DNA from: Aeromicrobium sp. A1-2
GTDB lineage: Bacteria; Actinomycetota; Actinomycetes; Propionibacteriales; Nocardioidaceae
Assembly (NCBI RefSeq): GCF_003443875.1
Contig: NZ_CP027482.1
Coordinates: forward strand, 1,178,001 to 1,242,000
Length of the DNA: 64,000 nt
Direction of reading: 5' to 3'
The notes under the pieces were generated by a model that did no database searches, was not told the DNA's origin, and was given only the letters and a program-made list of their open reading frames with translations. This document shows, one piece after another, positions 10,280 to 20,300 of the stretch. Within the stretch, counting starts at the first letter, position 1. Every line of letters begins with the position of its first letter. The translations under genes and the position numbers were made by a program.

Positions 10280-10474
10280 ATGCACGGATCATCGCCAGCC
10301 GCCTGGACCGCCGTACTGCTGTGCCTGACCGGCATCACGATCGGTGGCGTTGCACTGATCCCCAACCCGAACTGGGTGTGGTTCACGGTCGGATGCGTCG
10401 TCGCGCTGGCCTCGGGCCTGGTCGGCCGGGTCATGTCGTCGGCCGGCATGGGCGCCAACTCCGCCGAGCACTGA
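10280..10474 (+). CDS. HGxxPAAW-family small membrane protein
   Basis: 64 residues starting MHGSSPAAWTAV, the diagnostic HGxxPAAW motif at residues 2-9, followed by two transmembrane segments (about 10-28 and 34-52). These tiny proteins occur with TIGR02234 and trp genes in actinomycetes; function unknown. A CGAGGAGACA ribosome-binding region precedes ATG 10280. Confidence 0.85.
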   Translation: MHGSSPAAWTAVLLCLTGITIGGVALIPNPNWVWFTVGCVVALASGLVGRVMSSAGMGANSAEH

Positions 10475-10487
10475 GTCGTTCCTCGCG

Positions 10488-10934
10488 ATGAGCGATCAGC
10501 CGCAGTACCCCAGCTATCCGGACTCCGGCGAGCCGCACAACCAGCAGCCGCCGGCCTACGGCCAGCCCGCGTACGGCCAGCAGCCGCCGCCGGGCTACGG
10601 CCAGCAGCCGCCGCCGGGCTACGGCCAGCAGCCGCCGCCGGGCTACGGCCAGCAGCCCCATGGCTATGGCTACCCGCCGCCGCGCACCAATGGCAAGGCC
10701 ATGTGGGGCATGATCGCGGGCATCGTCTCGATCGCCTTCTGCTACTTGGGACTTCTGATCGGACCGGTGGCGATCGTGCTGTCGATCCTGGGCAAGAAGG
10801 ACATCGCCCGCAGCAATGGCACGCAGACCGGAGGCGGCATGGCGACCGCGGGCCTGATCACGGGGATCGCCGGCACCGTGGTCTGGGCCGGTGTGATCGC
10901 GCTGATCATCGTCGGGACCGCGACGGGATGGTGA
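10488..10934 (+). CDS. DUF4190-type membrane protein with Pro/Gln/Gly/Tyr-rich repeats
   Basis: 148 residues. Residues 1-65 are a low-complexity cytoplasmic-type arm with repeated YGQQPPPG units. Two to three hydrophobic segments follow (about 74-97 and 118-145), separated by LGKKDIARSNGTQTGGGMA, typical of DUF4190. The repeats are encoded by an exact 24-bp tandem. Function unknown; such proteins are frequent in actinomycetes. Starts 13 bp after the HGxxPAAW gene and overlaps the DUF2752 gene. Confidence 0.8.
   Translation: MSDQPQYPSYPDSGEPHNQQPPAYGQPAYGQQPPPGYGQQPPPGYGQQPPPGYGQQPHGYGYPPPRTNGKAMWGMIAGIVSIAFCYLGLLIGPVAIVLSILGKKDIARSNGTQTGGGMATAGLITGIAGTVVWAGVIALIIVGTATGW
10572..10659 (+). repeat. 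24-bp coding tandem repeat, three full copies plus a partial
   Basis: Copies at 10572-10595, 10596-10619 and 10620-10643 are identical, followed by a 16-bp partial at 10644-10659. Each encodes YGQQPPPG. Exact repetition suggests recent slippage and possible length variation between strains. Confidence 0.95.
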
Positions 10935-11365
10935 CGATGCTGCCGGGGCTGGAGCCAGTGCGCCGCGTGACCGCGGCAGACCTGTACGCCCCCGCTGCAG
11001 TCGGGGCGGCCGGCCTGGCCGCAGCGACCCTGCTGCACCTGTACGACCCGCACCAGTCGGGTTCGTACGGTTTCTGCCCGTTCCTGGTCATGACCGGCCT
11101 GCCCTGCCCGGGTTGTGGCGGCCTGCGCGCCGTCAACGACCTGAGTCGCGGCGACCTCGTGGGCGCGATCAGCAGCAATGCGCTGGCAGTTGCGCTGGTC
11201 GGCGTCCTGGCCGTGGCATGGGTGCTGTGGATCGGCCGCCGGCTGCGCGGCACCCGTGGCCAGATGATCGTGCTCAGCTCACGGGTCGGCTTCGGTGCGA
11301 TCGGCGTCCTGATCGTGTTCGGCGTCCTCCGCAACACCCCCTGGGGCGCCTGGCTCGCTCCCTGA
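10928..11365 (+). CDS. DUF2752 membrane protein
   Basis: 145 residues starting MVTMLPGLEPVRR, with three transmembrane segments and the family signature GFCPFLVMTGLPCPGCGG. In it the cysteines of a CPGCG motif follow the first membrane segment, then LRAVNDLSRGD. DUF2752 function is unknown. ATG 10928 overlaps the preceding gene by 7 nt; GTG 10931 (GTGA overlap) and ATG 10937 are equally possible. The frame is open upstream into the preceding gene, but that part has no family similarity. Last plus-strand gene of this small membrane-protein group. Confidence 0.85.
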   Translation: MVTMLPGLEPVRRVTAADLYAPAAVGAAGLAAATLLHLYDPHQSGSYGFCPFLVMTGLPCPGCGGLRAVNDLSRGDLVGAISSNALAVALVGVLAVAWVLWIGRRLRGTRGQMIVLSSRVGFGAIGVLIVFGVLRNTPWGAWLAP

Positions 11366-11377
11366 GCCGCCCGGCCC

Positions 11378-11683
11378 TCAGCCCGTGAGCCCGCTCAGGG
11401 CCCACGAGGCGAGCGCAGTGATGATCGCTGCGACACCGATCATCATCCCGATGACGGCGGCCGAGTCGCCCCCCTCGGCGCCTTGCGAGGCCGCGATCTC
11501 CCTTCGGCCGTGCACCCCGGTCGTGACCGACGGAACGCCGAGGATCGCACCGAAGGGGAACACAAAGACGCAGGCGAACGCGGCAATGCCGAACAGCACG
11601 CTGTAGATCGCGTTGCGGTTCGTCGGGGCCGCGGAGCCGTCGCTCACTCGATCGTCGGGCGACGACTCCGGACCCGGGCTCAT
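11378..11683 (-). CDS. Small DUF4190-like membrane protein
   Basis: 101 residues: a polar, Asp/Ser-rich N terminus (MSPGPESSPDDRVSD), then two hydrophobic segments (about 26-48 and 75-98) around GVHGRREIAASQ. This layout resembles DUF4190, but without the long Pro-rich arm. ATG 11683 overlaps the stop of the upstream minus-strand gene (TCAT), so the two are coupled. Its end lies only 12 bp from the convergent DUF2752 gene. Function unknown. Confidence 0.75.
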   Translation of the reverse strand: MSPGPESSPDDRVSDGSAAPTNRNAIYSVLFGIAAFACVFVFPFGAILGVPSVTTGVHGRREIAASQGAEGGDSAAVIGMMIGVAAIITALASWALSGLTG

Positions 11684-12519
11684 GGTGCGACCGGTAGGTT
11701 CTGGAACCGCTTGTAGGCGTACGCCGCTGCGAGCGTGACGATCGGGATCGCGGCGAGCAGACCAACGAAGCACAGCAGCAGTCCGGCCATCAGGACCAGG
11801 AAGGCCAGCAGGCCGGTCAGCAGGCCATTGCCGAAGTTGCGGCCGACCAGGCCAAAGCTGGACCCCAGTGCCTGGGTCGGCGACTGATCGGTGTCGACGA
11901 CGAAGTAGATCGTGAAAACCGAGAAGACCAGGAACACCAGGCCGGGCAGGACGCACAGCAGGATCCCGACGGTGCTGAGAACGCTCAGCAGCAGTCCGGT
12001 GAGCAGCACACGGGTCAGGTCGAGCTTGCCGAAGGCCACGCCGATGTCGAACCGCTGGCCCTCGGTCACGTCGAGGGCGCCTCGGGCCAACATCGCCGTG
12101 AGGATGTAGCCCACGGTGCCGGCGATGGTCTGGGCGATCAGTGAGGCCACGATCCCGGAGCCGTCGAACACGAACGAGCCGCCCGATGTCATGAAGGACG
12201 GTGACGGCGCGACGATCTCAGAGATCGCGCCGAGTGCGAACGTGGCCACGGCAACGATCAGGGTCGCCAGGATCAGGGCCCCGGCGTTCTCCTTGAACTT
12301 GCGCCAGCCATAGCTGATCGCATCGGCCGCGCTGTAGGGCGCTGCGTAGCCGCCCGGTGCTCCGGGTGGCGGATATCCACCCGGCGGCGGTGGTGGGTAG
12401 TCACCCTGTGGCGGTGGAGGAAAGCCACCCTGCGGCGGCGGGACCGATCCATAGGCGGGGAGGTCGTTGGTGTTCGGCTGGTCATCACCGGGATACGGCG
12501 GCGGCTCGTTCGTCGTCAT
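11680..12519 (-). CDS. Pro-rich polytopic membrane protein
   Basis: 279 residues. The first ~70 are Pro/Gly/Tyr-rich (PPPPPGGYPPPG), followed by SYGWRKFKENAG and about five to six hydrophobic segments ending AYAYKRFQNLPVAP. The body resembles the glycerophosphoryl-diester-phosphodiesterase-type membrane family often annotated as hypothetical or DUF975-like; I do not assign a function. ATG 12519 lies 6 nt after a minus-strand TATGCT box, so the mRNA may be leaderless. The frame is open far upstream (antisense to trpC), but that part is a GC artefact. Confidence 0.75.
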   Translation of the reverse strand: MTTNEPPPYPGDDQPNTNDLPAYGSVPPPQGGFPPPPQGDYPPPPPGGYPPPGAPGGYAAPYSAADAISYGWRKFKENAGALILATLIVAVATFALGAISEIVAPSPSFMTSGGSFVFDGSGIVASLIAQTIAGTVGYILTAMLARGALDVTEGQRFDIGVAFGKLDLTRVLLTGLLLSVLSTVGILLCVLPGLVFLVFSVFTIYFVVDTDQSPTQALGSSFGLVGRNFGNGLLTGLLAFLVLMAGLLLCFVGLLAAIPIVTLAAAYAYKRFQNLPVAP

Positions 12520-12525
12520 CCGGCG

Positions 12526-12531
12526 AGCATA
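12526..12531 (-). promoter_or_regulatory. Likely -10 box (TATGCT) of the minus-strand membrane protein operon
   Basis: On the minus strand TATGCT stands 6 nt before the ATG at 12519, the leaderless spacing seen elsewhere in the window. It faces away from the trpC promoter. Confidence 0.45.
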
Positions 12532-12546
12532 GTGATTTGTGCCACC

Positions 12547-12565
12547 GGGGGAACCCCCGCGGGGG
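12547..12565. repeat. Short GC inverted repeats in the trpC/membrane-protein divergent region
   Basis: GGGGG-AA-CCCCC (12547-12558) overlaps the 12-bp palindrome CCCCCGCGGGGG (12554-12565), allowing alternative pairing. It lies upstream of the trpC -10 region. No Trp-rich leader peptide is present, so this is not a classical attenuator. Confidence 0.5.
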
Positions 12566-12582
12566 ACACACGTTCGCCGGGA

Positions 12583-12588
12583 TACCCT
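12583..12588 (+). promoter_or_regulatory. Possible -10 box (TACCCT) of trpC-trpB-trpA
   Basis: TACCCT lies 37 nt before the chosen trpC start, leaving a short leader with a GGGGAGG ribosome-binding site at 12611-12617. No -35 stands out. Confidence 0.4.
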
Positions 12589-12624
12589 TGAATCAGACCA
12601 TTGTGCGTGAGGGGAGGAGTGTCC

Positions 12625-13431
12625 GTGTCCGTGCTCGACGAGATTCTTGCTGGTGCAGCCGCTGACCTCCAGGACCGCATGGCGCAGACGCCCCTCGACG
12701 ACCTGAAGGCCCAGGCCGCTCGCCAGGACCCGGCGCTCGATCCGATGCCGGCATTCCGCGCTGACGGGGTGTCGGTCATCGCCGAGGTCAAGCGTTCCAG
12801 CCCCAGCAAGGGCGAGCTTGCCGCGATCAAGGATCCCGCCGCACTCGCCGAGGACTACGCCGCCGGTGGAGCCGCCGCGATCAGCGTCCTGACCGAGCAG
12901 CGACGTTTCGGCGGCACGCTCGACGACCTGCGGGCCGTACGTGCCACGGTCGACGTCCCGGTGCTCCGCAAGGACTTCATCACGACTTCCTACCAGCTCT
13001 GGGAGGCCCGGGCCGCTGGGGCCGACATGGCGCTGCTGATCGTCGCTGCGCTGGAGCAGATCGTGCTCGAGAGCCTGATCGAGCGAGCCAGGTCGATCGG
13101 CCTGACCCCGCTCGTCGAGGTGCACGACGAGGAGGAAGTCCGTCGCGCGGTCGGCGCCGGAGCCGACCTGATCGGTGTCAATGCCCGCAACCTCAAGACG
13201 CTGGAGGTCGACCGCGGCACGTTTCAGCGGTTGTCGCCCGGTATCCCCGACGGAGTCGTCAAGGTCGCCGAATCCGGTGTGCGTGGGCCGCATGATGTCA
13301 TCGAGTACGCCAAGTCCGGCGCGCACGTGGTCCTCGTCGGCGAGACGCTCGTCCGTGGCGACGATCCGCGCGCGACCGTTGCCGACCTCGTCGCAGCCGG
13401 TGCCCATCCGGCACTGCAGCACCGCTGGTAG
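12625..13431 (+). CDS. trpC: Indole-3-glycerol phosphate synthase TrpC
   Basis: Barrel enzyme closing the indole ring from CdRP. The 268-residue protein has [13 protein letters not shown] with the catalytic Lys, [19 protein letters not shown], the catalytic Glu region [18 protein letters not shown] and VAESGV. Three in-frame GTGs cluster at 12619, 12625 and 12631; GTG 12625 is best spaced (7 nt) from GGGGAGG. It is the first trp gene here; trpE, trpD, trpG and trpF are not in the window. 61 bp separate it from trpB. Confidence 0.96.
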   Translation: MSVLDEILAGAAADLQDRMAQTPLDDLKAQAARQDPALDPMPAFRADGVSVIAEVKRSSPSKGELAAIKDPAALAEDYAAGGAAAISVLTEQRRFGGTLDDLRAVRATVDVPVLRKDFITTSYQLWEARAAGADMALLIVAALEQIVLESLIERARSIGLTPLVEVHDEEEVRRAVGAGADLIGVNARNLKTLEVDRGTFQRLSPGIPDGVVKVAESGVRGPHDVIEYAKSGAHVVLVGETLVRGDDPRATVADLVAAGAHPALQHRW

Positions 13432-13492
13432 TGGCGTCATCGTCCGCACGGTGACGCGCCCCGCCCCTGTCGCTTCCACCTCCTGAGGACCC

Positions 13493-14719
13493 ATGACGTA
13501 CGCCCAGCCCGACCCAACCGGCCACTTCGGACGCTTTGGCGGCCGTTTCATGCCCGAGGCGCTGATCGCCCCGCTCGACGAGCTCGATCATGCGTGGACC
13601 GACGCCAAGGCCGATCCGACCTTCATGGCCGAGCTCGACCGCATGCTGCGCGAGTACGCCAACGTGCCCAGCCCGCTCTACGAGGCGCACAGATTCTCCG
13701 AGGTCGCCGGCGCTCGAATCCTGCTCAAGCGCGAGGACCTCAACCACACGGGTGCCCACAAGATCCGCAACGTCATCGGCCAGGCCCTGCTGGCCAAGCG
13801 GATCGGCAAGCCGCGCGCGATCGCCGAGACCGGTGCCGGACAGCACGGTGTGGCCGCTGCCACGGCATGCGCCTATCTCGATCTCGACTGCGTCGTCTAC
13901 ATGGGTGAGGTCGACACCGAGCGGCAGGCACTCAACGTCGCCAGGATGAAGATGCTGGGCGCCGAGGTCGTGCCGGTCACGACCGGCAGCCGCACCCTGA
14001 AGGACGCGATCAACGAGGCGTTGCGCGACTGGGTCTCCAGTGTCGACACGACCTCCTACCTGTTCGGCACCGCGGCGGGGCCACACCCGTTCCCGACGAT
14101 GGTCCGCGACCTGACCCGCGGCATCGGTGACGAGGCGCGCCGCCAGGTGCTCGAGCTCACCGGGTCGCTGCCCGATGCGGCCGTCGCCTGTGTCGGTGGC
14201 GGGTCCAATGCGATCGGCCTGTTCACGGCGTTCATCGACGATGCCGACGTCATGCTCCGCGGCATCGAGGCCGGTGGTGACGGCGTCGGAACCGGCCGGC
14301 ACGCCGCGACGATCACGGGTGGTGAGGTCGGGGTGCTGCATGGCGCACGCTCGTTCCTGTTGCAGGACGAGGATGGCCAGACGTTGGAGTCGCACTCGAT
14401 CTCGGCGGGGCTGGACTATCCCGGCGTCGGACCTGAACACTCGTTCCTGGCCGATATCGGCCGTGCGACGTACGTGCCAGCGACCGATGACGAGGCGATG
14501 TCTGCCTTCGACCTGCTGTGCAAGACCGAGGGGATCATCCCCGCGATCGAGTCGGCGCACGCCCTGGCCGGGGCGCTCGAACTGGCCAAGGAGCTCGGGC
14601 CGGACTCGACGATCCTGGTCAACCTCTCGGGGCGCGGCGACAAGGACGTGCACACCGCGGCTGAGTACTTCGGACTGATCGACGGGCCCGTCGTCCTCGA
14701 CCAGGGGGTGGAGGAATGA
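13493..14719 (+). CDS. trpB: Tryptophan synthase beta subunit TrpB
   Basis: PLP enzyme condensing indole with serine. The 408-residue protein shows [10 protein letters not shown], the PLP lysine in [18 protein letters not shown], the phosphate loop VGGGSNAIG, and EHSFL near the C-terminal third. ATG 13493 follows a CTGAGGA ribosome-binding site. It overlaps trpA by 4 nt (ATGA), as expected for partners of one alpha2-beta2 complex. Confidence 0.98.
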   Translation: MTYAQPDPTGHFGRFGGRFMPEALIAPLDELDHAWTDAKADPTFMAELDRMLREYANVPSPLYEAHRFSEVAGARILLKREDLNHTGAHKIRNVIGQALLAKRIGKPRAIAETGAGQHGVAAATACAYLDLDCVVYMGEVDTERQALNVARMKMLGAEVVPVTTGSRTLKDAINEALRDWVSSVDTTSYLFGTAAGPHPFPTMVRDLTRGIGDEARRQVLELTGSLPDAAVACVGGGSNAIGLFTAFIDDADVMLRGIEAGGDGVGTGRHAATITGGEVGVLHGARSFLLQDEDGQTLESHSISAGLDYPGVGPEHSFLADIGRATYVPATDDEAMSAFDLLCKTEGIIPAIESAHALAGALELAKELGPDSTILVNLSGRGDKDVHTAAEYFGLIDGPVVLDQGVEE

Positions 14720-15555
14720 CCGAGCGTCAGCACACCACCCATGCCGGTCTGACCCGCATTGACGAGCTCTTCGTCCGCACACGCGCAGAGAACCGTGCGG
14801 CCCTGGTCGGCTACCTGCCAGCGGGCTTCCCGACCAAGGAGCTGTCGATCAAGGCGATCGAGGCGATGGTCGAGGGCGGGGTCGATCTCGTCGAGGTGGG
14901 ACTCCCGTACAGCGATCCGGTCATGGACGGCCCCACGATCCAGGCCGCCGCCGAGCAGGCCCTGCGTGCTGGCACCCGGACGACCGATGTGTTCGACGTG
15001 GTCCGCGCCAGCGCGGCGACCGGAGCCCCGACCGTCGTCATGACCTACTGGAACCCGGTCGAGCGGTTCGGCGTCAACCGGTTCGCCGAGGCCCTGGCCG
15101 ACGCCGGCGGCGCTGGCCTCATCACCCCCGACTTGATCCCCGACGAGGCGACCGAGTGGGTGGCCGCGTCGGAGCAGTACGGCCTCGACCGGATCTTCCT
15201 GGTCGCGCCCTCCTCGACCGACGCACGCCTGGCGATGACGGCCGAGGCAGCCAGCGGCTTCGTCTACGCGACCGCCGTGATGGGCGTGACCGGGGCGCGT
15301 GAGCAGACCAGCTCGCTGGGCCCTGAGCTCGTCGCCCGGTTGCGCCAGGTCACCGACAAGCCAGTCGGTGTGGGTCTTGGCGTCAGCAACGGAGAGCAGG
15401 CTCGGGAGGTCGCCGAATTCGCCGATGCTGTCATCGTGGGGTCCGCCCTCGTACGCTGTCTGCTGGATGCGCCGGACGAGTCGTCCGGACTCGAGGCCAT
15501 TCGCCGGCTGGCGCAGGACCTGCGTGCCGGCGTCGAGAGGAACCAGACCACGTGA
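14716..15555 (+). CDS. trpA: Tryptophan synthase alpha subunit TrpA
   Basis: Barrel enzyme cleaving indole-glycerol phosphate to indole, which is channelled to TrpB. The 279-residue protein has the catalytic Glu and Asp in [40 protein letters not shown] and the phosphate loop VGVGLGVSN. Start ATG within the trpB stop; stop overlaps the lgt start by 4 nt, so trpB-trpA-lgt are translationally coupled. Confidence 0.98.
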   Translation: MTERQHTTHAGLTRIDELFVRTRAENRAALVGYLPAGFPTKELSIKAIEAMVEGGVDLVEVGLPYSDPVMDGPTIQAAAEQALRAGTRTTDVFDVVRASAATGAPTVVMTYWNPVERFGVNRFAEALADAGGAGLITPDLIPDEATEWVAASEQYGLDRIFLVAPSSTDARLAMTAEAASGFVYATAVMGVTGAREQTSSLGPELVARLRQVTDKPVGVGLGVSNGEQAREVAEFADAVIVGSALVRCLLDAPDESSGLEAIRRLAQDLRAGVERNQTT

Positions 15556-16427
15556 ACATCACGACCTTCATCCCCAGCCCCTCCCAGGGCGTGTGGGAGC
15601 TCGGACCCATCCCTTTGCGGGCGTACGCGCTCGGCATCATCATCGGCGCGCTCGTCGCGATCTGGATCGGTGAGAAGCGCTTCCAGGCTCGCGGCGGCCG
15701 TGAGGGCCTGATCGGCGACGTCGCCATCTGGGCGATCCCGTTCGGCATCGTGGGTGCCCGCATCTATCACGTCGCGACCGATCCCGAGCTGTATTTCGGC
15801 GAGGGCAGGCACGTCGTCGACGCGCTCAAGGTCTGGCAGGGCGGTCTCGGCATCTGGGGCGCGGTCGCCGGCGGAGCGGTCGGTGCGTACATCGCCTGTC
15901 GCCGCTACGGTGTCTCGTTCTCGGCGGTCGCGGACGCACTGGCCCCCGGGCTGCTGGTCGCGCAGGCGATCGGTCGAATCGGCAACTACTTCAACCAGGA
16001 GCTGTTCGGCCGGCCGACGACCAAGCCGTGGGGCCTGGAGATCGCGATGGAGAACCGCCCGGACGGCTACGCGCAGTTCGCGACGTTCCACCCGACGTTC
16101 CTCTACGAGTTGCTGTGGAACCTCGCCGCGGCGGCGCTGATCATCGCGATCGACCGCCGGGTCAAGCTGACCGGCGGGCGGGCCTTCGCCCTCTACGCGA
16201 TGCTCTACACGTCGGGGCGAGTCTGGATCGAGGCCCTGCGGATCGACACGGCCAACCACATCGGCCCGTTCCGTCTGAACGTCTGGACCTCGATCATCGT
16301 GTTCGCGGTGGCCGCGACGTACTTCTTCGTCAGCCGCAGACGGGCGAGGGTCGCAGGGTCGACCGAGCTGCCGGTGTCGGACGACCCGGCGGAGCCGGCA
16401 GATGCGGCTGACTCCGACCCGGCGTAG
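15552..16427 (+). CDS. lgt: Prolipoprotein diacylglyceryl transferase Lgt
   Basis: Membrane enzyme that transfers diacylglycerol from phosphatidylglycerol to the lipobox cysteine of prolipoproteins (LivK here is one such substrate). 291 residues with about seven membrane segments. The signature QAIGRIGNYFNQELFG (about residues 137-152), the YHVATDPELY region and the C-terminal EALRIDTANHIG are visible. The last ~30 residues are acidic and variable. GTG start overlapping the trpA stop; lgt next to trp genes is common in actinomycetes. Confidence 0.96.
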   Translation: MNITTFIPSPSQGVWELGPIPLRAYALGIIIGALVAIWIGEKRFQARGGREGLIGDVAIWAIPFGIVGARIYHVATDPELYFGEGRHVVDALKVWQGGLGIWGAVAGGAVGAYIACRRYGVSFSAVADALAPGLLVAQAIGRIGNYFNQELFGRPTTKPWGLEIAMENRPDGYAQFATFHPTFLYELLWNLAAAALIIAIDRRVKLTGGRAFALYAMLYTSGRVWIEALRIDTANHIGPFRLNVWTSIIVFAVAATYFFVSRRRARVAGSTELPVSDDPAEPADAADSDPA

Positions 16428-16478
16428 GAAAGCCAATCCTTCGATGACGAAATCGGCCGGTCGACGTACCTTCTGATC

Positions 16479-17219
16479 ATGACCGAAGCTGTCGACCGTA
16501 GTGAGCCCCTGCCCGATCCCGACGCGGTCGAGCACGAGCACCCCGACGTCACGGGTGGTTGGCTGCGCCCCGCCGTGTTCGGCGCGATGGATGGTCTGGT
16601 GTCGAACTTCGCCCTGATCATGGGCGTGGTCGGCGGCACCAGCGCCAACGACACCAAGCCCATCGTGCTGGCTGGGCTGGCGGGCTTGGCCGCCGGAGCG
16701 TTCTCGATGGCAGCGGGGGAGTACACCTCGGTGGCCAGCCAGAGCGAGTTCGCCCTCGCCCAGGTCGAGATCGAGCGCGAGGAGATCCTCCGCAACAAGG
16801 CGGGCGAGGAGGCTGAACTCGCGGTGATGTTCGTCGAGAAGGGCGTCGACGAGGATGTCGCGCGCGAGGTTTCGGCACAGATCCATCGCGATCCGGAGAA
16901 CGCCGTGCGGGTCCATGCACGTGAGGAGTTCGGCGTCGACGTCGACGATCTGGCGTCACCGATGCTGGCAGCGTTGTCGTCGTTCTTCGCCTTCGGGCTG
17001 GGCGCGATCATCCCCGTGCTGCCCTACCTGCTGGGCGTGGAGTCGCCCTGGACCGCAATCGCGCTGTCCCTCATTGGCCTGTTCGCCTGCGGTGCGATCG
17101 TCACGCGCATCACCGCCCGGTCGTGGTTGTTCGGCGGCGTGCGTCAGCTCGCGCTGGGCGGGGCCGCGGCTGGACTGACGTATCTCGTGGGCGACGCGGT
17201 CGGCGGTGTGATCGGCTGA
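16479..17219 (+). CDS. VIT1/CCC1-family transporter
   Basis: 246-residue membrane protein of the vacuolar iron transporter family, which exports or sequesters Fe/Mn. GAMDGLVSNFALIMGVVGG (about residues 28-46) is the conserved first helix, and AGAFSMAAGEYTSVASQSE the second. A charged metal-binding helical hairpin with many Glu follows (about 90-150), then three more membrane segments. ATG 16479; a TACCTT element at 16461-16466 may be its -10. The metal substrate is family inference. Confidence 0.9.
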   Translation: MTEAVDRSEPLPDPDAVEHEHPDVTGGWLRPAVFGAMDGLVSNFALIMGVVGGTSANDTKPIVLAGLAGLAAGAFSMAAGEYTSVASQSEFALAQVEIEREEILRNKAGEEAELAVMFVEKGVDEDVAREVSAQIHRDPENAVRVHAREEFGVDVDDLASPMLAALSSFFAFGLGAIIPVLPYLLGVESPWTAIALSLIGLFACGAIVTRITARSWLFGGVRQLALGGAAAGLTYLVGDAVGGVIG

Positions 17220-17244
17220 TGCGGCACCACGGCTTCCCGCCGTG

Positions 17245-17250
17245 TAACCT
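17245..17250 (+). promoter_or_regulatory. Possible -10 box (TAACCT) upstream of gltB
   Basis: TAACCT sits 77 nt before the gltB GTG, giving a leader of about 70 nt. I see no known riboswitch consensus in that leader. Confidence 0.4.
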
Positions 17251-17327
17251 TGACTCGCTGTCCGAGGCCAATGTCGTCCCCGGTACGAACTACTCGTAAT
17301 CCCAGATGACATGAAGGCAGGCACCTC

Positions 17328-20300
17328 GTGCGCAGTCCCAAGTTCTCGACCCAGCCTCCTGCTCAGGGTCTGTACGACCCGCAGAACGAGCACGACGCGT
17401 GCGGGGTCGCCTTCGTCGCGACGTTGACCGGCATCCCGAGCAACGACATCGTCGTCAAGGGGCTCACGGCGTTGCGCAACCTGGACCACCGCGGAGCGGT
17501 CGGCGGCGAGCCCGACACCGGCGACGGCGCCGGCATCCTGCTGCAGATCCCCGACACCTTCCTGCGCGCGGTCGCCGGCGTCACGCTGCCCGAGCTGGGT
17601 TCGTACGCCGCGGGCATGGCATTCCTGCCGATCGACGAGTCCGAGGCGGCTGAGGCGCGCACCCACATCGAGGCGATGGCGCTCGAGGAGGGCCTGAAGG
17701 TCCTGGGTTGGCGTGACGTGCCGGTCGACCCGGAGATCCTCGGCTCGATGTCCCGCGGCGCGATGCCGTCGTTCTCGCTGATGTTCGTGACCTCCGCGGG
17801 GGAGCCGCAGACCGGCATCGTGCTCGATCGCACGGCGTTCTGTCTGCGCAAGCGTGCCGAGCACGAGCTGCAGGTCTACTTCCCGTCGCTGTCGAGCCGC
17901 ACCCTGATCTACAAGGGCATGCTGACGACCGAGCAGCTGGAGAACTTCTTCCCCGACCTGAGCGACCCGCGCATGGAGTCGGCGATGGCGATCGTGCACA
18001 GCCGGTTCTCGACCAACACCTTCCCGAGCTGGCCACTGGCCCACCCGTTCCGGTTCATCGCGCACAACGGCGAGATCAACACGGCCCGGGGCAACCGCAA
18101 CTGGATGCGTGCTCGGGAGGCGCTGCTCGAGAGTGACCTGATCCCCGGCGACATGCGGCGGCTGTTCCCGATCTGCGATCCGCTCGGCAGTGACACCGCC
18201 TCATTCGACGAGGTCCTCGAGCTGCTGCACCTGGGCGGACGCAGCCTGCCCCACGCCGTCATGATGATGATCCCCGAGGCGTGGGAGAACGACGCCGACA
18301 TGGACCCCGCCCGCCGGGCCTTCTATGAGTTCCACTCCTCGGTCATGGAGCCGTGGGACGGCCCTGCCGCCGTGTGCTTCACCGACGGCAACCAGATCGG
18401 CGCGGTCCTGGATCGCAACGGACTGCGTCCCGGCCGCTACTGGGTCACCGAGGACGGTCTCGTCGTGCTCGCGTCGGAGGCCGGCGTGCTCGACCTCGAC
18501 CAGAAGAGCATCACCCGCAAGGGTCGTCTCGAGCCGGGCAAGATGTTCCTGCTCGACCTCGACCAGCACCGCATCATCGAGGACCACGAGATCAAGAACT
18601 CGCTGGCCGCGGAGAACCCGTACGACGAGTGGCTCTACTCCGGCCTGGTGCGCTTCGAGGACCTGCCCGACCTGGAGCACATCGTCCACACGCACGCCTC
18701 GGTGACGCGTCGCCAGCAGGTGTTCGGCTACACCGAGGAGGAGCTCCGCATCCTGATCGCCCCGATAGCGCGCTCCGGCGCCGAGGCGATCGGCTCGATG
18801 GGAACCGACACGCCCATCGCCGCGATCTCGGACCGTCCCCGGCAGCTCTTCGACTACTTCTCGCAGCTGTTCGCGCAGGTCACCAACCCGCCGCTGGACG
18901 CGATCCGTGAAGAGGTCGTGACCTCATTGGCCGGCACGATCGGGCCCGAGCGCAACCTGCTGGCCCCCAGCCCGGCGTCGTGCCGGATGCTGCAACTGCC
19001 GTTCCCGGTGCTCGACAACGACGAGCTCGCCAAGATCCGGCACATGAACAAGGACGGCGACATGCCGGGCTTCTCGGTGCACGTCGTCCGCGGGCTCTAC
19101 GCCGTCGCGGGGGGTGGGGCGGCGCTCAAGGCCAAGCTCGACTCGATCTGTGCCGAGGTGTCGACCGCGATCGCCAAGGGCGCCCGCATCATCGTGCTGT
19201 CCGACCGGCACTCCAACGCCGATCTCGCCCCGATCCCGTCGCTGCTCCTGACCGGCGCGGTGCACCACCACATGGTTCGCGAGAAGCTCCGCACCCAGGC
19301 CGGACTGATCATCGAGTGTGGTGACGTCCGCGAGGTGCACCACGTGGCCCTGCTGATCGGCTACGGCGCGACCGCGGTCAACCCCTATCTGGTGCTCGAG
19401 TCCGCCGAGGACCTCGCCCGCGAGAAGATCTTCGTCGAGGGTGTCGCACCCGCCAAGGCACTGCGCAACGTCGCACACGGCCTGGGCAAGGGTGTCCTCA
19501 AGGTCATGAGCAAGATGGGTGTCTCGACCGTCGCGTCCTACACCGGAGCGCAAATCTTCGAGGCGGTCGGCCTGTCCCACGAGATCGTCGACGCCTACTT
19601 CACCGGCACGTCGTCCAAGCTCGGTGGCGTCGGCCTGGACGTGCTCGCCCAGGAGGTTCGTTCGCGACACCTCAAGGCGTATCCGACCAGTGGCATCGCG
19701 GGCCCGCGTCGTCACCTCGACGTCGGTGGGGAGTACCAGTGGCGTCGCGAGGGTCCGGAGCACCTGTTCGACCCCGAGACGATCTTCCGTCTGCAGCACT
19801 CGACCCGTACGGGCAGCTACGAGATCTTCAAGCAGTACACCTCCCGCGTCGACGACCAGTCCGAGCGGCTCATGACGTTGCGCGGCCTGTTCGACCTGCG
19901 CGAGGGCGAGCGACCGGCCGTCCCGATCGACGAGGTCGAGCCTGTCTCGGCCATCGTCAAGCGGTTCTCGACCGGGGCGATGTCGTACGGCTCGATCAGC
20001 CAGGAGGCGCACGAGACCCTCGCGATCGCGATGAACCGTCTCGGCGGCAAGTCCAACACCGGCGAGGGTGGCGAGGACCCCGATCGTCTGTACGACCCCG
20101 AGCGTCGCTCCTCGATCAAGCAGGTCGCGTCCGGACGGTTCGGCGTCACCTCGGAGTACCTCACGAACGCCGACGACATCCAGATCAAGATGGCGCAGGG
20201 CGCCAAGCCCGGTGAGGGCGGCCAGCTGCCCGGACCCAAGGTCTACCCGTGGGTCGCCAAGACACGCCATTCGACGCCGGGTGTCGGCCTGATTTCCCCG

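Noticed and set aside
10572..10659. 24-bp repeats considered as iterons or CRISPR
   Set aside because: They are contiguous, in frame and encode the Pro/Gln-rich arm of a membrane protein.
12520..12624. Possible trp attenuator with leader peptide upstream of trpC
   Set aside because: No short open frame with adjacent Trp codons was found; only short GC palindromes are present.
17220..17327. Possible glutamine or other riboswitch before gltB
   Set aside because: The 108-bp gap has a -10-like box but no riboswitch consensus or strong paired elements that I can recognise.
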